Shown here: positions 23,053-35,778 of the stretch, one piece after another
How positions within the stretch are numbered: position 1 is the stretch's first letter
Layout: each line of letters starts with the position of its first letter
Assembly: GCA_022393335.1 (NCBI GenBank)
Contig: JAJEKB010021308.1
Coordinates: forward strand, 2,015,987-2,079,986
DNA from: Macrotrachela quadricornifera
Lineage: Eukaryota; Rotifera; Eurotatoria; Philodinida; Philodinidae
Reading direction: 5' to 3'
Length of the DNA stretch: 64,000 nt
Made by a program: the position numbers and the translations under genes
The notes under the pieces: generated by a model
The model's database searches: none
What the model was told of the DNA's origin: nothing
Seen by the model: only the letters and a program-made list of their open reading frames with translations

Positions 23053-24828
23053 ATGGCAGATAAAAGAATTCTTTATGGGATTTATTCGTCTTCATCGATT
23101 TGATGCTGTTACTTTAGCAAAAGAGATTAGTGATTTTTTTGAACAAACATAACATTCCTCTATCAATGTGTATAGCTCAGTGCTACGATGGGTATATTAA
23201 AGATAAACTGGGCGTTTAGGTTCCGTGATCTTTCATATTTCCTTCTTTAGAGCATCGGTGATGTCAGGAGATGAAAATGGAGTGCATATAATTTTGCAAC
23301 GGCAGTTTATGCCAAAAGCCATATATATTCATTGTATGGCTCATCGTATAAATCTAGTCGTTTGTGATGTTTGCTCGGTTGTACCGTATATTGATGAATT
23401 CTTTTCTATCATTTCTAAAATTCATACTTATTTTACAGCATCAGGTGTTACTAATCGTTATTTTTCTGAAGCACAGAAATTGTTAGAATTAGGTAAAGAG
23501 ATTTAAATTGATCACATTTTTCATATAGCTTTACTTGTATTTTTTAATTAGATACAACTTTAACATTAAAAAAATGGGGAAACACTCGTTGGGATTCGAG
23601 ATTTAAATCAATTGATTCAATTAAATGTAATTATTCAGCACTTATTGCAGCATTGACAGATTTGATACATGATGGTGGTAGTCGTGCTGTTGATGCACAA
23701 GGTTTGCTCCTGGTTGTGAAAGATTCAATGTTTATAATTGCTATGTTTATTTTACATCGTTTACTTGGACCAATTAAAATTCTTTCAGATCAGTTAAAGG
23801 GTACATTCATTTTTTCTTGAGAATAAGACAGCAGAATTTCCTTTTTGATTTTTTATTCCAAAGGAGTATGTGTTGATCTTGGTAGTGCACAGAATCTTAT
23901 TACAACTATTTGTGAACAACTAAACCTCATGAGAGACGAACAGTTATTTACAGAATTATATCATCAAGCAGTTACATTTTGTAATGAAAATGTAATCGAT
24001 ATGAATGCATCTGTTAAAATAAGACGTCCAAAAACAATTCCAGAACGTTTTAAAGATTGTATTGTTACAACAACACTTGGACATCGAGATTATGACATAA
24101 GTGAAGCATATTTTCGAAGAACAATGTATTTCCCAACAATTGATTCTATTTTAATTGAATTAAATGAACGCTTCTCTAGTCATAATCTTCAAATAGCAAA
24201 TAGTATTGCATCATTATCTCCAACAAATGGAAAATTTTTAGATGTGGAAATGTTACAACCATTAATTGATCATTTATCATTAGAAAAAAATATGATACAT
24301 AACGAAATTTCTGTGATAAAACCGATGATTAAAAATTCTAAATTATCAACTGTACTCGATGTACTTCATGAATTAAAACCTATGAAACAAGCCTTTCCTA
24401 CAGCTGTTGCTTTGATTAAAGGTGGTTTAACATTTCCTGTGTCATCTGTCTCATGTGAGAGAACCTTTTCGAAAATGAAGTTGATAAAAACTTATGCAAG
24501 AAATTCAATGGGTGATGAAAGACTTAGCGATCTTAGTGTGTTAGCTATTGAAAGAGAATTCGACATAGATTTCGATAAAGTTGTTGATGTGTTCGCTGCA
24601 AAACACATAAATAGTAGAATTATGTTGATATAATTAAGTTATTCTGTAATAAATATAGAACCATGAACTGTATATTTACTGATTTATATATAAAGAATAC
24701 TTAAATAATAAGTGATTGAATCAAATAAAAGAACACAAAGAACCGTATATGGAGCTCCGCTCCCCCTAGACCAAAATCCTGGTTACGCCGCTACCATGGT
24801 CTACTAGAGTCTGTCTTGATGGTGAGGG

Positions 24829-24935
24829 CGAAACACAGTCAGAAACGCCTCTCTCACTGACGATGACGGCGTCTAGCTGCTTGAGGGTGAGGGCTCAGCA
24901 CATGGGCAAGACGTCGAACTATGGTTGAGGGCGAA
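24829..24935 (+). repeat. 'gtgagggcg' repeat segment
   Basis: Three copies of a gagggcgaaacac / gagggtgagggc motif lie beside the right end of the hAT. The same motif forms the interior of the MITE at 10603-10857. It is probably a fragment of the same MITE family. Confidence 0.45.
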
Positions 24936-25764
24936 ACACTCACGCAGCAATTTTATATCTATTTTGAATTATTTTGTAATTCATTTGGATCATGGTCCTT
25001 AGAGAAATAAGTTTATCATTGAATGAATGTCAAAAAATGATTTAATGACAAATGAAAGATATCCTTTAATATAAGGTTGGGGCAACACAAAATTCGAATG
25101 GGTTTGTTTTTCTTTTATTTATATATGGTTTGATAGAGCTTGAAGAGCTGGTCACGAATATATACTTTTGTTTCGATTCGATCACGATTTGGCTGAAGAA
25201 AATGATAAAATAGTTGAATAATTACAAATATAGTAAATTTAACCAGATATACAACGTGAAAAACTCAGTAAGAAAATGTTATTAGATTATATTAAAAGCT
25301 AAAAAAGATTCAGGAAATCTTCCACGGTATAAGAGTATCTATATGCCTTACCGTACGTGTTTCTGAGTATTCTTGTAAACCTATCTAGTTTTTTGTAACC
25401 AGAGATAGAGACAATTGTCTTATCTCATTAGAATTGCTAGATCGTGGGCTACAAAAGTACCTATTTAGTTTTTTTAAATTCTGTAACATATGACTAATTC
25501 ACTTTTTAAGTAATTTTTTCATTTTTCGCCATATATTAACATTTTTGTCTTTATATACGTAAACATTTATACAGAATCCAATAGATATAGCTTAAAGATC
25601 ATCAGAAGTTATACAGACATAATTCTAAAATTTATTTTTCATTAAAAAATCAAAATTGACTGCCTTTTTTTACTATTAATCTATACTATTTCAATAGGTT
25701 TATTTTATTTTTTCCTATATCCCTACCATTTTCACAAAAATATTAATAAAAATGTATTATAACC

Positions 25765-26893
25765 AGAAGATGTTCTTTGTTTGTTCCCGAACAAGCTTTA
25801 CTGAAAAACATCTGTATGACTTCGAGATAGCTTTTCCCCTGATTATATGCTTCTAAACATTCCCAGAATCTTCGGAAAAGTTTAAGATGAACTTGTTGCT
25901 GTTCAAAATTTGTTCGTGACTCCCCATCAGTCTTATCATAATACGGTAGTTTTGATCGATTCTCTTTCGAATAAACTGTTTCATATGAACCTAACCTCGC
26001 TCAATTGTGTTAATTTCACAATGATATTTCGGACAGAACAGTATAGATATACTATATTTTTTTGTTAATTGTTCTAATCGTGAAATCTACATAGAGAAAA
26101 AGGAAAAGATATTTCTAAGGCTGCTGTATCAGCTGAGCAAAATTACGTTTTGAAATACCGGATGATGGGCAAGTAATCGACGTAGTTCACTTAATTTTGC
26201 TGTTGGTGAAGGATTACAGTTATGTTCGACTGCAATCTTGATTAAACCTTTTGGATTTTCTTCAATTAGGACCTTGTTGAAAATAACACGATAATGATTG
26301 AATAGCACCGTTATTATCCATCCATTGAAGTTAGTTTACAGGACAACGTGTGTAAACTCTTTTTCTGAGATCTAATAAATTATAAGCACGAGCTGAATGC
26401 GTACGAGCATTATCAACTATAATTTCATTCAATTTTATGATTATTAAAACATTCTTTGAATTCTAGTCATTTAAATCATCGTTCAAATTGTGTTAATACT
26501 GTTGAATTATCAAAATAAGCATCAGAACTAACATCCATACCAACTGTAGGTATTTTGCAATTTTGGCTGCGCACTTTCGCTTACTAAATGATATGAGTCT
26601 TTTCTTGAGAGAAAATGCCGTATAAATTTTGTAGGGTGTTATACTACGCCTTATCGTTCGTGACCTTCGAAGTAGGGACGTTGTGAATTAGATTCGAAAC
26701 GAGTGCCCCGCCTTGGAAGATCCAAACGGCAAGACTTAACTGAACGAATTAATGGATCATCAGGATTCTTTTTAATACCAGTTATCATATAAAATTGCTC
26801 GCCCATAAATTTAGAGCGACAAAACCATGCATTTAGAACGGCCAAAAATCGCTGATCACCCGCAGTAGTGTAGAAATTGTTAAGTTGGTCCAA
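25765..26893 (-). pseudogene. DDE-type transposase relic
   Basis: Read on the minus strand, broken into many frames but in consistent order. FEGHER then FLSRKDSYHLVSE (26670-26560). The second catalytic Asp region DNARTHSARAYNLLDLRKR (about 26430-26360), then RCPVN. KGLIKIAVEHNCNPSPTAKL and ELRRLLAHHPVFQN (about 26250-26160). The third acidic region YHCEINTIE (about 26030-26000). A C-terminal part KLFRRFWECLEAYNQGKSYL and FFSKACSG (25890-25790). The three acidic positions fit a DDE nuclease. I know similar invertebrate proteins but cannot name the superfamily. The minus-strand block at 26893-26651 is its only long intact frame. Confidence 0.65.
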
Positions 26894-27019
26894 CTTTACG
26901 GCTTTTAAACCTTACAATCCATTAATGCGTACTATCTTATTTTTTATGATAATGATCTTTATTAAGTTAGGAGCATACAACATCAAAAAGTAGCATATGA
27001 AAAAGTTTTTATTTTTGTA

Positions 27020-30000
27020 TTATTCAGAATGAAGACGATGTATAATTGCGGCCCATTTTTGTGTAGCTATTTTAGTAAATTCTTTTTTATATGTTTCGGA
27101 TGCTAGAACAAAAATAAAGAATGTAAGTGCAGGAGTAATGAATGGAACAAAGTAACCGGCCAAGAATAATGTAGGTTCTCTTGATGATTTCATACATCCA
27201 AACGAGAAGGAAAGAATTAAATGAGGTATTGCTAAGATAACCAAGATACATGGACTGATCAACAGATGTCTATGATGACGAAGTTGTTCTTGTAAATTTT
27301 CTCTGTAAGTATCTTGTTTCTTTGTCAATGTACGTCTTTTTGCATTGTTGATGATCATACTTATTGTTGAAATTAGTTTAATTAAAAAAGGAACAATAAA
27401 ATGAAATATATTAATAAATGAATTGTAAATTCTGAGATTTGACGTAAAATCAACTTGACACCAAGTTCGTTTCTCTTCTTGATCATGAATAAGACGACGA
27501 TGAATAGGATCATGTAAAGTTGGGACAGTGACAAATAAAGGAATAATAAATATAAGCAATTTTGCAATTCGTTTGCTCTTTGGCTTATTAAAATTCCCAC
27601 CCAAAATGACGATAAAAAGTCGTTCAAGAGTTACACAGGCATGTAACCAATCTGTAGTGTTTAATAGCGAACGAAGAATTACATCAATAGAAATGCAACC
27701 AACTTTGAGAAATGATCGCGAAGTAATATAAGACATTTGAGAGAGAATAAGAAACCATAATTTAAAATTCAAAACAATTATAGTTAAAATCGATGTGATT
27801 GATGATACAAAAAGATAAATTCCACAACCTAATTGTTGACATGATTTCGTTCGAAAAGTCAAAATCGATAGTATCCCAGTAATCAGGGTAACAACAAGCA
27901 TCAATGTAGTCACACCAATACTAATTTTGACATGTGAAGATTGTCGATGAATGGATACATGAGGATGAATCTTGTAGCCTAATATGGCATCGAGTGATAA
28001 ACCAAATTGATTAGTAGTAAATTGACATTTTGCACCATAAAAACATTCTCTACATACACATATCGTTTTTGTTGGACATGTTGGACGATCTTGAAAACAT
28101 TCTCCATCATTTTGACAATCATTTCGATTCATACAATTGTATGTCATATTGAAATCAAAATGAAAACAATTAGCATGTCTTTCTTCAGTACAAAGACACA
28201 TAAATGTTTCATTATCATGAAAACAAACCAAATTCGAATAATTCATGTATGGTAGATGATAATATTTAACTCGACGAAGAATTGAATAATTTAGAGTTTG
28301 TTGATCGAATAATTCTCGAATGTGGGGACAATATTGTGATCGACTAATTTCTGTAGATATATTAGATGATGGTGTATAATTATATTGAAGAATAGTAAGA
28401 TAAAATTTTCTATCAATTTGAACAAAGGTAAGATGAAATGAAAATGACATGTAGAGAGTGATAATATCTTCATCAAATCTTATCTTCTTCAAAAGAGTCG
28501 TTCGAGGTGGTATCGGGGACTCACTGTCTAGAGAATATTTAAGTACTTTGATGAAATGAACGAGAAGAGATTGAGGAATTGTTACATCAGTAAAAGAAAT
28601 ATCAATTTTCACATCTTTTTCTTCACATTGTTCACCAGAAAATCCATCTTGACAGATACATGTGAATTTTGTAAAAGAAATTCGATCTGGTACACAAAGA
28701 CCTCCATGTAAACACATGTTCTTCTGACAAATTGAACTGAGAAAGCATCTAGGTGACATTTTTGATAAAGGACAAAGACAAATCGATCGATTATTTACAA
28801 TACCAACACATTTAGAATCTGATGAACAGTTGCATTTGTTTTGATTAATATTAACTATTTGAGATTGATTTGATTTACATTGACAAGACTCGATCTTATC
28901 ATTTGTTGAATTGCATGATGAATGACAATTGTTTTGTGATGGAACTATCAATAGAGCACTCATACGATTGACAGGCATAAAAAGAAATTTCACTGACAAT
29001 TTCCAATTTGTAAGATAATGAAGATTGACTTTATCATAAGCATCAACACGAACTATGTAGTTCTTCATCATGTCTTTTGGTCGATTTTGATAGAGAAGAT
29101 AAATGTTAAATTTAGTATTGCAATCACGAATAGAAACATAGGTAAGTTGTTCATATGAATGAACGAGACCAGTATCATCTACTAAGGTGATAATCATTTC
29201 GATGATATCAAATTTTTCCAAATTTTCTGTACGAAATTGAAGAGTAAGACTAATACGTTGATTTTGGTATTGGCATTGATCACCATAATAACTCGGTGGA
29301 CATAAACACTTTGCACTTTCATTTTTACCAGAGTAAATTAAAATACCCCGATTACATAACCATATTTCTTCAAGACTCAATGTATCGGAACTCTTCAATT
29401 CTTTCATTTCGATTATCGGATGTTGTTTAAGTTTGTAAACTGATGATAGTGCTTGTTTCATGGGAAATTCACGTGAAGATCGATGAGAAAACGGTAACTT
29501 TTTGCCAAGATGATAGTCCTCCATTAATTCGAAGTAGTTTATAATGTCTGGAATATCGATATCATCTTGTTGACACAGTTCATCGATGCCATTTAAGTTT
29601 TTGCATTGCCAACAACGATTTGAGTAAGCAACACATAGAGTATCGTTCCAGCATTGATAGCGTTTATAGTCTTTAGTTGGATACAATAAACGGCAAGTTG
29701 TTCTCTCATCTGTTGCTCCCAAACAATCTACAACTCCATCTTCAGTACGATTTATGTGCAAACAGCCTATTGTCTGATTTTTTGGAATAACACAAGGATG
29801 ATGATCAGTAGGACAGTCAAAATTTGATGGACAATTGATTTCATCGATCCCTTTAGGACAATGCCATATTCCATTGCATCGTGTATACTGATTTACACAT
29901 GGCCATTGTTCACAATGAGTTTCGTCAGTTTCATTTGTTGAAGAAAATATTTCTCTTCTGCTATCACATATAGCAGAGAAAGGAATGTCTTTGATATCAG

Positions 30001-31618
30001 TTCCCACTGCTTCATCAATGAATTCATCTTCTCCACCAATACAATGCTTTTGACCATCTATAACCAATATAGGCGATAGACATTTGTTCTCAGATGTACA
30101 TTGAAACCGATATTTATCATTCAATGAACATGAGTTAGCTAAAAGCGATTCATCGAAAGCATCGTAACAATCCGGATATCCGTCCATGATATGGCGTTTG
30201 AAAATACATTTGTTCGTTCCCAAACAGCGTACCATAGATGGTGATGGACAAACAATCTCGTTTACATTTTGATTTAGACCAGCACATGAAAAAAATCTTA
30301 TATAAATATTGTTCAATGTTTTGAACTTCAGTTTGTCAATAAATAGACAGGAATAACCGTCGATTTCGAATGTTGGAATGAGAAATGGACATTTATGCCT
30401 ATCAAAACACATGAAATCAGGTATTACAACTCTACTATGTTGGATTATTGTCCGATTAGAAAAGTAGCCTTATCTAACATGCCCATCCCATAGGGGAAAA
30501 TTAGGTGCAAAGAATGATGATGGACAATATTTAAGATTCATTTGACATTGCTCCACATCTCCACATAATTCTTTACAATAAGTGTCAAAATTATCTGTTG
30601 AAAAAATGTTCGATGCACAAATTGCAATTTTAAAGCAACGAGGAAATCGTGTGTCGTCTTCATTAAACCAGCCGAATGTATAATCGAAGATTTGATCTCG
30701 ATTATTGGTGCATGATGTAGAACGTACAGGAAAAATATCGTAGATATATGTACCATCGCCACAATAAAAATGAACAGGATTTGGGGAAGTAGTTTCTTCG
30801 CATTGAAATGATGGATTTTGCACACAAGATGCTGAATTCACCAAAAATAAAGATTCATCTGTCCCATCGATACATTCTCTAGTTATGTCATTGCCATCAA
30901 ACAAAAACACATCGTTGATACACATTCCATTTCGACATTGATATTCATTATCGGCACATTGATTCATTTGAAGTTCATAACAATATTTTTCATCTTCACC
31001 TCCATTAAGACAATCAATTTTTCCATCACATATTTCACGCCAATCGAGACAAAGAAGAGAGGAACCGCGATCACATTTTATGTGCATATAACAGGTGGAT
31101 TTCACGTACACCGATTTTTCAAATTTTTTGCGAAATATTTTGTCAAGAATGTCCGAGAAAGATTGATCGAGAGGAAATTTGTATTGGCAAAATGGTCCAA
31201 ACCATGGCACAGTGCAATTATAAAATTGTTCCATTGATAAAGAATTATTCATTTGTAAAAAATGCTGATAACTTTCGATAAGATCAATAGGAGTCGACCA
31301 TTTTATAAGATTTTCAATGGTAATATTATTCTTTTTCAATTGATCAAAAGTTGATATTGAAGAAATTGATCCATTAACAATGTTATCCTTCTCTTTCGAT
31401 GATGGTCGAATGCAATACTCAATGATCTGTTGAATTTGATATTTTTTATCATCTACATTGCGCTCTTTATTTATCATATGATAAAAACAATCGTGAGAAT
31501 AATCATCACTGGTAATTTCCGTATTGTAAAGATTGTAATAATGTAGCCATGCGTTTGAATAACAAAATATCAAGATAATTATGAATGCGATCTTAAGCAG
31601 AGCCATATTCGTGTTCAA
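27020..31618 (-). CDS. LDLa/EGF seven-transmembrane receptor, split by one in-frame stop
   Basis: One continuous frame of 1533 codons apart from TAA at 30470-30472 (codon 383). It starts with a signal peptide (MALLKIAFIIILIFCYSNA). Next come several LDL-receptor class A modules (CDRGSSLLCLDWREICDGKI with DCLNGGEDE; CRNGMCINDVFLFDG; more at 30270-29560), then EGF-like modules (CQKNMCLHGGLCVPDR with CICQDGFSGEQCEE near 28620-28735; CQNDGECFQDRP with CVCRECFYGAKC near 28020-28120). At 27930-27080 are seven hydrophobic helices of rhodopsin class, with LHACVTLERLFIVI as the TM3/DRY-like region. Bdelloids have many such receptors. The stop interrupts a segment (LWDGHVR.GYFSNRT) otherwise continuous with the next LDLa module. 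It may be a nonsense mutation, an assembly error, or be spliced out. Ligand unknown. Confidence 0.85.
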
Positions 31619-31853
31619 AATTCTATATCTGAAATAATATTTAATTTGTCACTATTGTTATACGAGAGCACACTCATCCATAAATGAAACTAGTACCTCA
31701 ACGACTGACTGGTCAATGGTTCTATCTATGATCTCTTCCAAAAGTCGTAGAACAATTTTATCCTGATATCTCTAGGCTTTTTTCATGATAAAAGACTTCT
31801 GAAGCTATTGGGTGTACCTCTACTATACTATTGGTCATGGACTATCACGTTGA

Positions 31854-32265
31854 GTAATGCATGATTGTCATTATATGTTACTTACGGGAAACATGTTCAC
31901 AATCTATAAGGCGACTTAGTCGGATCAGCGCCCTAGAATATGCTGAGAACAGGCTTCTATGAAAGAGCACATCAAGTTGTGTCGAATAACGTTCTCAGAA
32001 ATTTGTGGGACTGAATTTTTCTACAGAAAAAGCTTTCAATAATATTCTACTGTTTTATCAAAAAATGATCTAACGTAACAAATATTTGTATTTAATGCTT
32101 TTAATTTTTCCTTTATATATATTAGTATTTACAGAAAAGCAACAATATAATCTGCTAGTCTATAAAACTCTCTATATTTCTATACATAAACATCTGCAAC
32201 CATAGTTGTTCAATGAAAAAATTTTGGTGTCAATTAATGACACCTCTAGCGGTAGACTGCCTCCA
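31854..32265 (+). repeat. Left arm of a 3.9-kb imperfect palindrome
   Basis: This segment matches the reverse complement of 35353-35778 along most of its length. Matching words include aacatgttcaca, gatcagcgc, tatagaaaagcaac, ataaaactctcta, catttctatat and gttgttca. Similarity by eye is roughly 75-80 percent. No coding frame is convincing. Confidence 0.75.
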
Positions 32266-32606
32266 ATTCAAGGAGGAAAAAGCGGCTTCCATCTATCCCC
32301 GATGAAATCGCGATACATAGGATACGGACGATACGATTACAATCATTAAGTGATGAAAATACCAAATGTACACGATAGAGATCGTGAGATTCACGACGGA
32401 TTACTTTCAATGAATACTTTTCATCGATATCGAGGAATTTAACCTGTCTCTTTTTTATGCTTCGAAGCTGACCACAGCGTCTTATTACCTTGACTGTAAT
32501 CAGAGGCAAAGTTTCAACAATGGCTATATGTTTGCGTCTTTCCATGCAAAGCAGTAGTGCAAAATTATGTTAGAATAAAAATATCTTTTAGTGCTATACT
32601 TAGGCA

Positions 32607-32980
32607 CTCAATTGCTATACGAGGGAGGTACCCTTAAGTTCTCAACTGCTGTATATTGAAAGTATCTTTAGACTCTCCAGCGCTATGCATTGGGAGTATC
32701 ATTGGGACCTCAAGTACTATACTGTATGGCCATTCATATATTCTCAAGTGCTGTACCATGAAGATATTCTTAGGTACTTAAGTACTATATTATGATGATG
32801 CGCTTAGGGCAACAAGTGCTTTATTATAAGCGTACTCTCAGACCCTCAAAGCATATACTATCGAGGTATCCTTAGATTTACAAGTGTTTTATCATGAGGA
32901 TATACTTATGTTCTCAGGCAATATTTATTGAGGGTATTCTTTGGCCCTCCAGGACTGTTTCCTTGACTGTAGTGAAAATT
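32607..32980 (+). repeat. 34-bp minisatellite, array 1
   Basis: Eleven units start at 32607, 32641, 32675, 32709, 32743, 32777, 32811, 32845, 32879, 32913 and 32947, an exact 34-bp step with no indels. The core is CTCAAGTGCTATACTATG, followed by a ggtatccttagg-like half. Units differ at many positions, so the array is old. Confidence 0.88.
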
Positions 32981-33484
32981 AGATTCTAGAAAAAGACTGA
33001 TAGCAGGGAAGTAGGTCGAATCTAAAGTCAAGACAACTAATGGATCATCTCGATTCACGATACTTGTTGATAAAATTAATAAGAATTCGAATTTTGACCG
33101 AAGGAGGTATGCCAAATTACGAACTTGACGAACGAAGAAATCTTAACATAATTTTATTATTTCGAGAATCATCGTTGATTCTTGATTAGTTTTGACAAGT
33201 TCATTTCGTATCTTGTCAGAACTCAGTCTTTTTGATGCCTGAGACTTCGATCCACAAGAATTGAAAAAATGATATTTTATGATTTTTCTATTGATGACTT
33301 CATAATTTCATCGAATTCATATACTTTTAAAAAATTGTCGAAAAATACAAATCGTTTAAAGATTTTTCTGAGAGTCATAAAAACCAGTTTTAGGTATGAA
33401 GAATTGTAAAAATCCTGTTTATGTTCGGCAAAAATAGGCCAGTTTGACGTAGAATCCTCTTATCTGTCAGAATCTATACAAATA

Positions 33485-33992
33485 TATAAGATACTAGCGA
33501 AAGTACCTGGTGTTGCTACGGAAATTTTCATACTGGAAACTTACCATCTTAGAAAACGACAGAAGATATATAGAGGACGTGCTAGAGATCTTTTCATCTA
33601 TTATCACTACATGTCCTGCCGTGCATACACTTATATTCATTCTTAAATTGAATAAGTCATCAAATAGTGTGGCAGTGTGAGTGTCTTTCTCTTAACTCAT
33701 GTCCAATGCCATAACTTTATACCAGCACCCACTGCAAAAGAAGTGACACTAAGAAGCGGATATTCTAACAATGGCAGTAAATGCTCTGAAGTTTTTCAAA
33801 GATCGGTAAAAGTTAAAATGTGTCATAAACTGTGAAATTTCACCTCAACTCTCCCACCAATTATTCTGACTACTTCTCAATCTTTCTGAGGATCTAAGAG
33901 TATGCCATGAAAAGTTTGGTACCACTAGCTCGTGCGGCGTCAAAATGCATAAAAAACAGACAGACACACACAATTTCTTTATATATATAGAT
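33485..33992 (+). repeat. Dispersed repeat ending in cagacagac and tatatatag
   Basis: It begins near 'gcgaaagtacctggtgttgc' and ends 'aacagacagacacacacaat' plus TTTATATATATAG. The same ending occurs at 34265-34377. The start and end motifs resemble a repeat type I remember from several invertebrate genomes, but I cannot name the family. No coding capacity. Confidence 0.5.
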
Positions 33993-34264
33993 TATGAGTT
34001 ATGAGTAATGGGATTTTATCTCACTTGTTGCCTTCTTCATTCAATGGATATTTTCATTCATGTGCTTGCTCTTCATTTTACACGTTCAGTCTGTTTTCTT
34101 CGAGTATCCTAAAGTGTCCTGTGTGTAACGGCAAAAAGTACAGGTTTTTATACACTTTCGTTCTTGAATTATTGAGGAACAATTATACGCACAAAGTCTC
34201 TGGAATATGCATTTACTATAGTAAATTCAACAATAGGAGAGGAAACACCTCCCTCAGGTGAAAA

Positions 34265-34377
34265 TATTGAGTCGAAAGGGTATTCTGTGAAAAATTTCAT
34301 TGCATTTGCTCGTACCATGTCCAAAAGCATAGCGAACAGACAGACAGACAAACTTTCTTCTTTATATATATAGAATC
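34265..34377 (+). repeat. Second copy of the cagacagac/tatatatag repeat end
   Basis: Matches 33890-33992 in the same orientation: 'gctcgta', then a 'catgtccaaaagcata' block, then (cagacaga)n, ttctttatatatatag. Only the 3' part is present. Confidence 0.55.
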
Positions 34378-34439
34378 AAATCTTTTCTATTTATAAATGC
34401 CGAATTCTAGCTCAGTCGAGTCATTAAACTCGATAGCAT

Positions 34440-34630
34440 AGTACTTGAGGACTTGAGAACATCCTCAATATATAGCGTTTGAGAATCTAAAGATATCCCG
34501 GACATATAATACGTGAGGGTCCAAGGGTACTCCCATATCATAATATTTGAAAATCCAAGGATAGTTCCCAATAGTGTTTGAGGACCTAAGAATATCCCAC
34601 AATATGATACTCGAGGACTAGTATATAATA
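34440..34630 (-). repeat. 34-bp minisatellite, array 2 (inverted)
   Basis: The same unit as array 1 on the minus strand. The motif acttgag/gtttgag/acgtgag recurs at 34443, 34477, 34511 and 34545 (34-bp step), then at 34576 and 34609 after small deletions. About six units. Confidence 0.82.
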
Positions 34631-35352
34631 AGAATAAGTAGTTGTCAAAAGAGCTGCTGAGCCTGTAATAAGGATACATACGATTCATTGAAGATATAGA
34701 GAATCCGTTGAGGATTTTGGTGATACAAAGAACTCCGAGCTCGCACAATCCGCTTTCTTTCCATTGATCATTCTTCAATCTTGGTTTTCTTTTAAAACGA
34801 ATGCTCACATTATTGACTAATTTCGATGGCTAAGCAGCCATTTAGTATGCAGTAATGGGAAATTGTGCCTATGCCTGCAATTTAATGAAAACATCTGAAA
34901 TTCGGCATCAAAATATTCAATGACTCACGGTCTTTCATTCTATATATAGTGGAGTCAGGTTAAGTAATAAAAGTCAAACAAGATCAAAATGTATTCTTAT
35001 ACGCCTCTCTCTGCCACTGTGTTCCTTTCCACGCAAGGATTTTGTAAAAAAAATTCAGACAAACATATCTGATCTAATGCAATTTAGTTGCGCTCATTTC
35101 GAATACGATATTTATTTTACTCTCAAACTGACTCATAATGATCAAAAACTGCTAAGCACGAAGAGATTTTTCACCGTTTTATTGCGTAGTGCACTGCTTG
35201 TGACTCGTACTTAATAATCATGCGTATATTTTTGCCTATTGGCTAATATATGAAGAAATGCAAAATCTTAGGCGCTATTAGAATTTACTACACTTTTGTA
35301 TAAACTTATTTCTAATGTTTCAATAATTTTGGGAGACACAATAGCAAAAAAT

Positions 35353-35778
35353 ACCATTGAAGGAAATCTGTCGTTAAAAGTATCATTAATTGGCATTAAA
35401 ATTTTTTTAGTGAACAACTGTAGTTGGAGATGTTTATATATAGAAATGTAGAGAGTTTTATGTACTATCAGAATATACAGTTGCTTTTCTATAAATGCCA
35501 ACATATATATTAATGAATAATAAAAAGTACTGAGTACAACTATTTTTTTACTAAAGCACATTTTTTTTTGATAAAACAGTAAAATACATTATGGAAAACA
35601 TTTTCTATAAAAAAATTCAAGTCCACAAACCTCTGGTAAGCGCGATTCAATGTAGTTTGATGTGCTCTTTCAAATGAGACTATTCTCAGCATATTCTAGT
35701 GCGCTGATCCGACTAAATTACTTTATAGACTGTGAACATGTTTTCTGCAACTAATATATATTGGCAAGAATATATTAC
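35353..35778 (-). repeat. Right arm of the 3.9-kb imperfect palindrome
   Basis: Inverted copy of 31854-32265. With the inverted minisatellite array just inside it, the order is arm, array, centre, inverted array, inverted arm. Confidence 0.75.

Larger units (their letters stand above)
20421..24633 (+). pseudogene. hAT transposase with TTF-type zinc finger, interrupted twice
   Basis: Blocks in order. 20421-21147 has a Ser-rich N-terminus, then the TTF-type finger (WYVNRPWLEYS, DCAFCYYCHHF, FTTCGFNNWKRAL, KHVKSQAH). 22210-22474 completes GLRGHDES and adds NLIEVLKWSAKTDPLARAVL and AGNATYLSPQIQNELL (DUF4371). 22607-22716 and 23067-23150 have YVLLADEATDVSHNKQLSIC, with the catalytic-core Asp. 23240-23505 has VMSGDENGV and YIHCMAHRINLVVCDV. 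23553-23800 and 23865-24633 run to the C-terminal dimerisation block (FPVSSVSCERTFSKMKLIK). Besides the two insertions, a frame change and stops occur near 23150-23225. This copy is dead. Several GT-AG introns are apparent. Confidence 0.82.
19923..24793 (+). mobile_element. hAT transposon (ZMYM1/ZNF862 type) with perfect 8-bp duplication
   Basis: Ends are TAGTGGCGTAGCCAGG at 19923 and its near-complement CCTGGTTACGCCGCTA ending 24793. The target duplication CCATGGTC is perfect at 19915-19922 and 24794-24801. Just inside both ends are matching 'gagctccccctaga' blocks. It carries a TTF-finger/DUF4371 hAT transposase, a nested non-autonomous element (21148-22201) and a SINE (22717-23052). Without insertions it is about 3.5 kb. 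A degenerate solo end (tagtgccgtagccagaaatc) is at 51240-51262. Confidence 0.95.

Noticed and set aside
32246..32545. 99-codon minus-strand frame
   Set aside because: It begins inside a palindrome arm and is not preserved in the inverted copy, so it is probably chance.
32607..32980. CRISPR-like array (34-bp regular spacing)
   Set aside because: The whole 34 bp repeats with no unique spacers, the units are diverged, and the setting is eukaryotic. It is a minisatellite.
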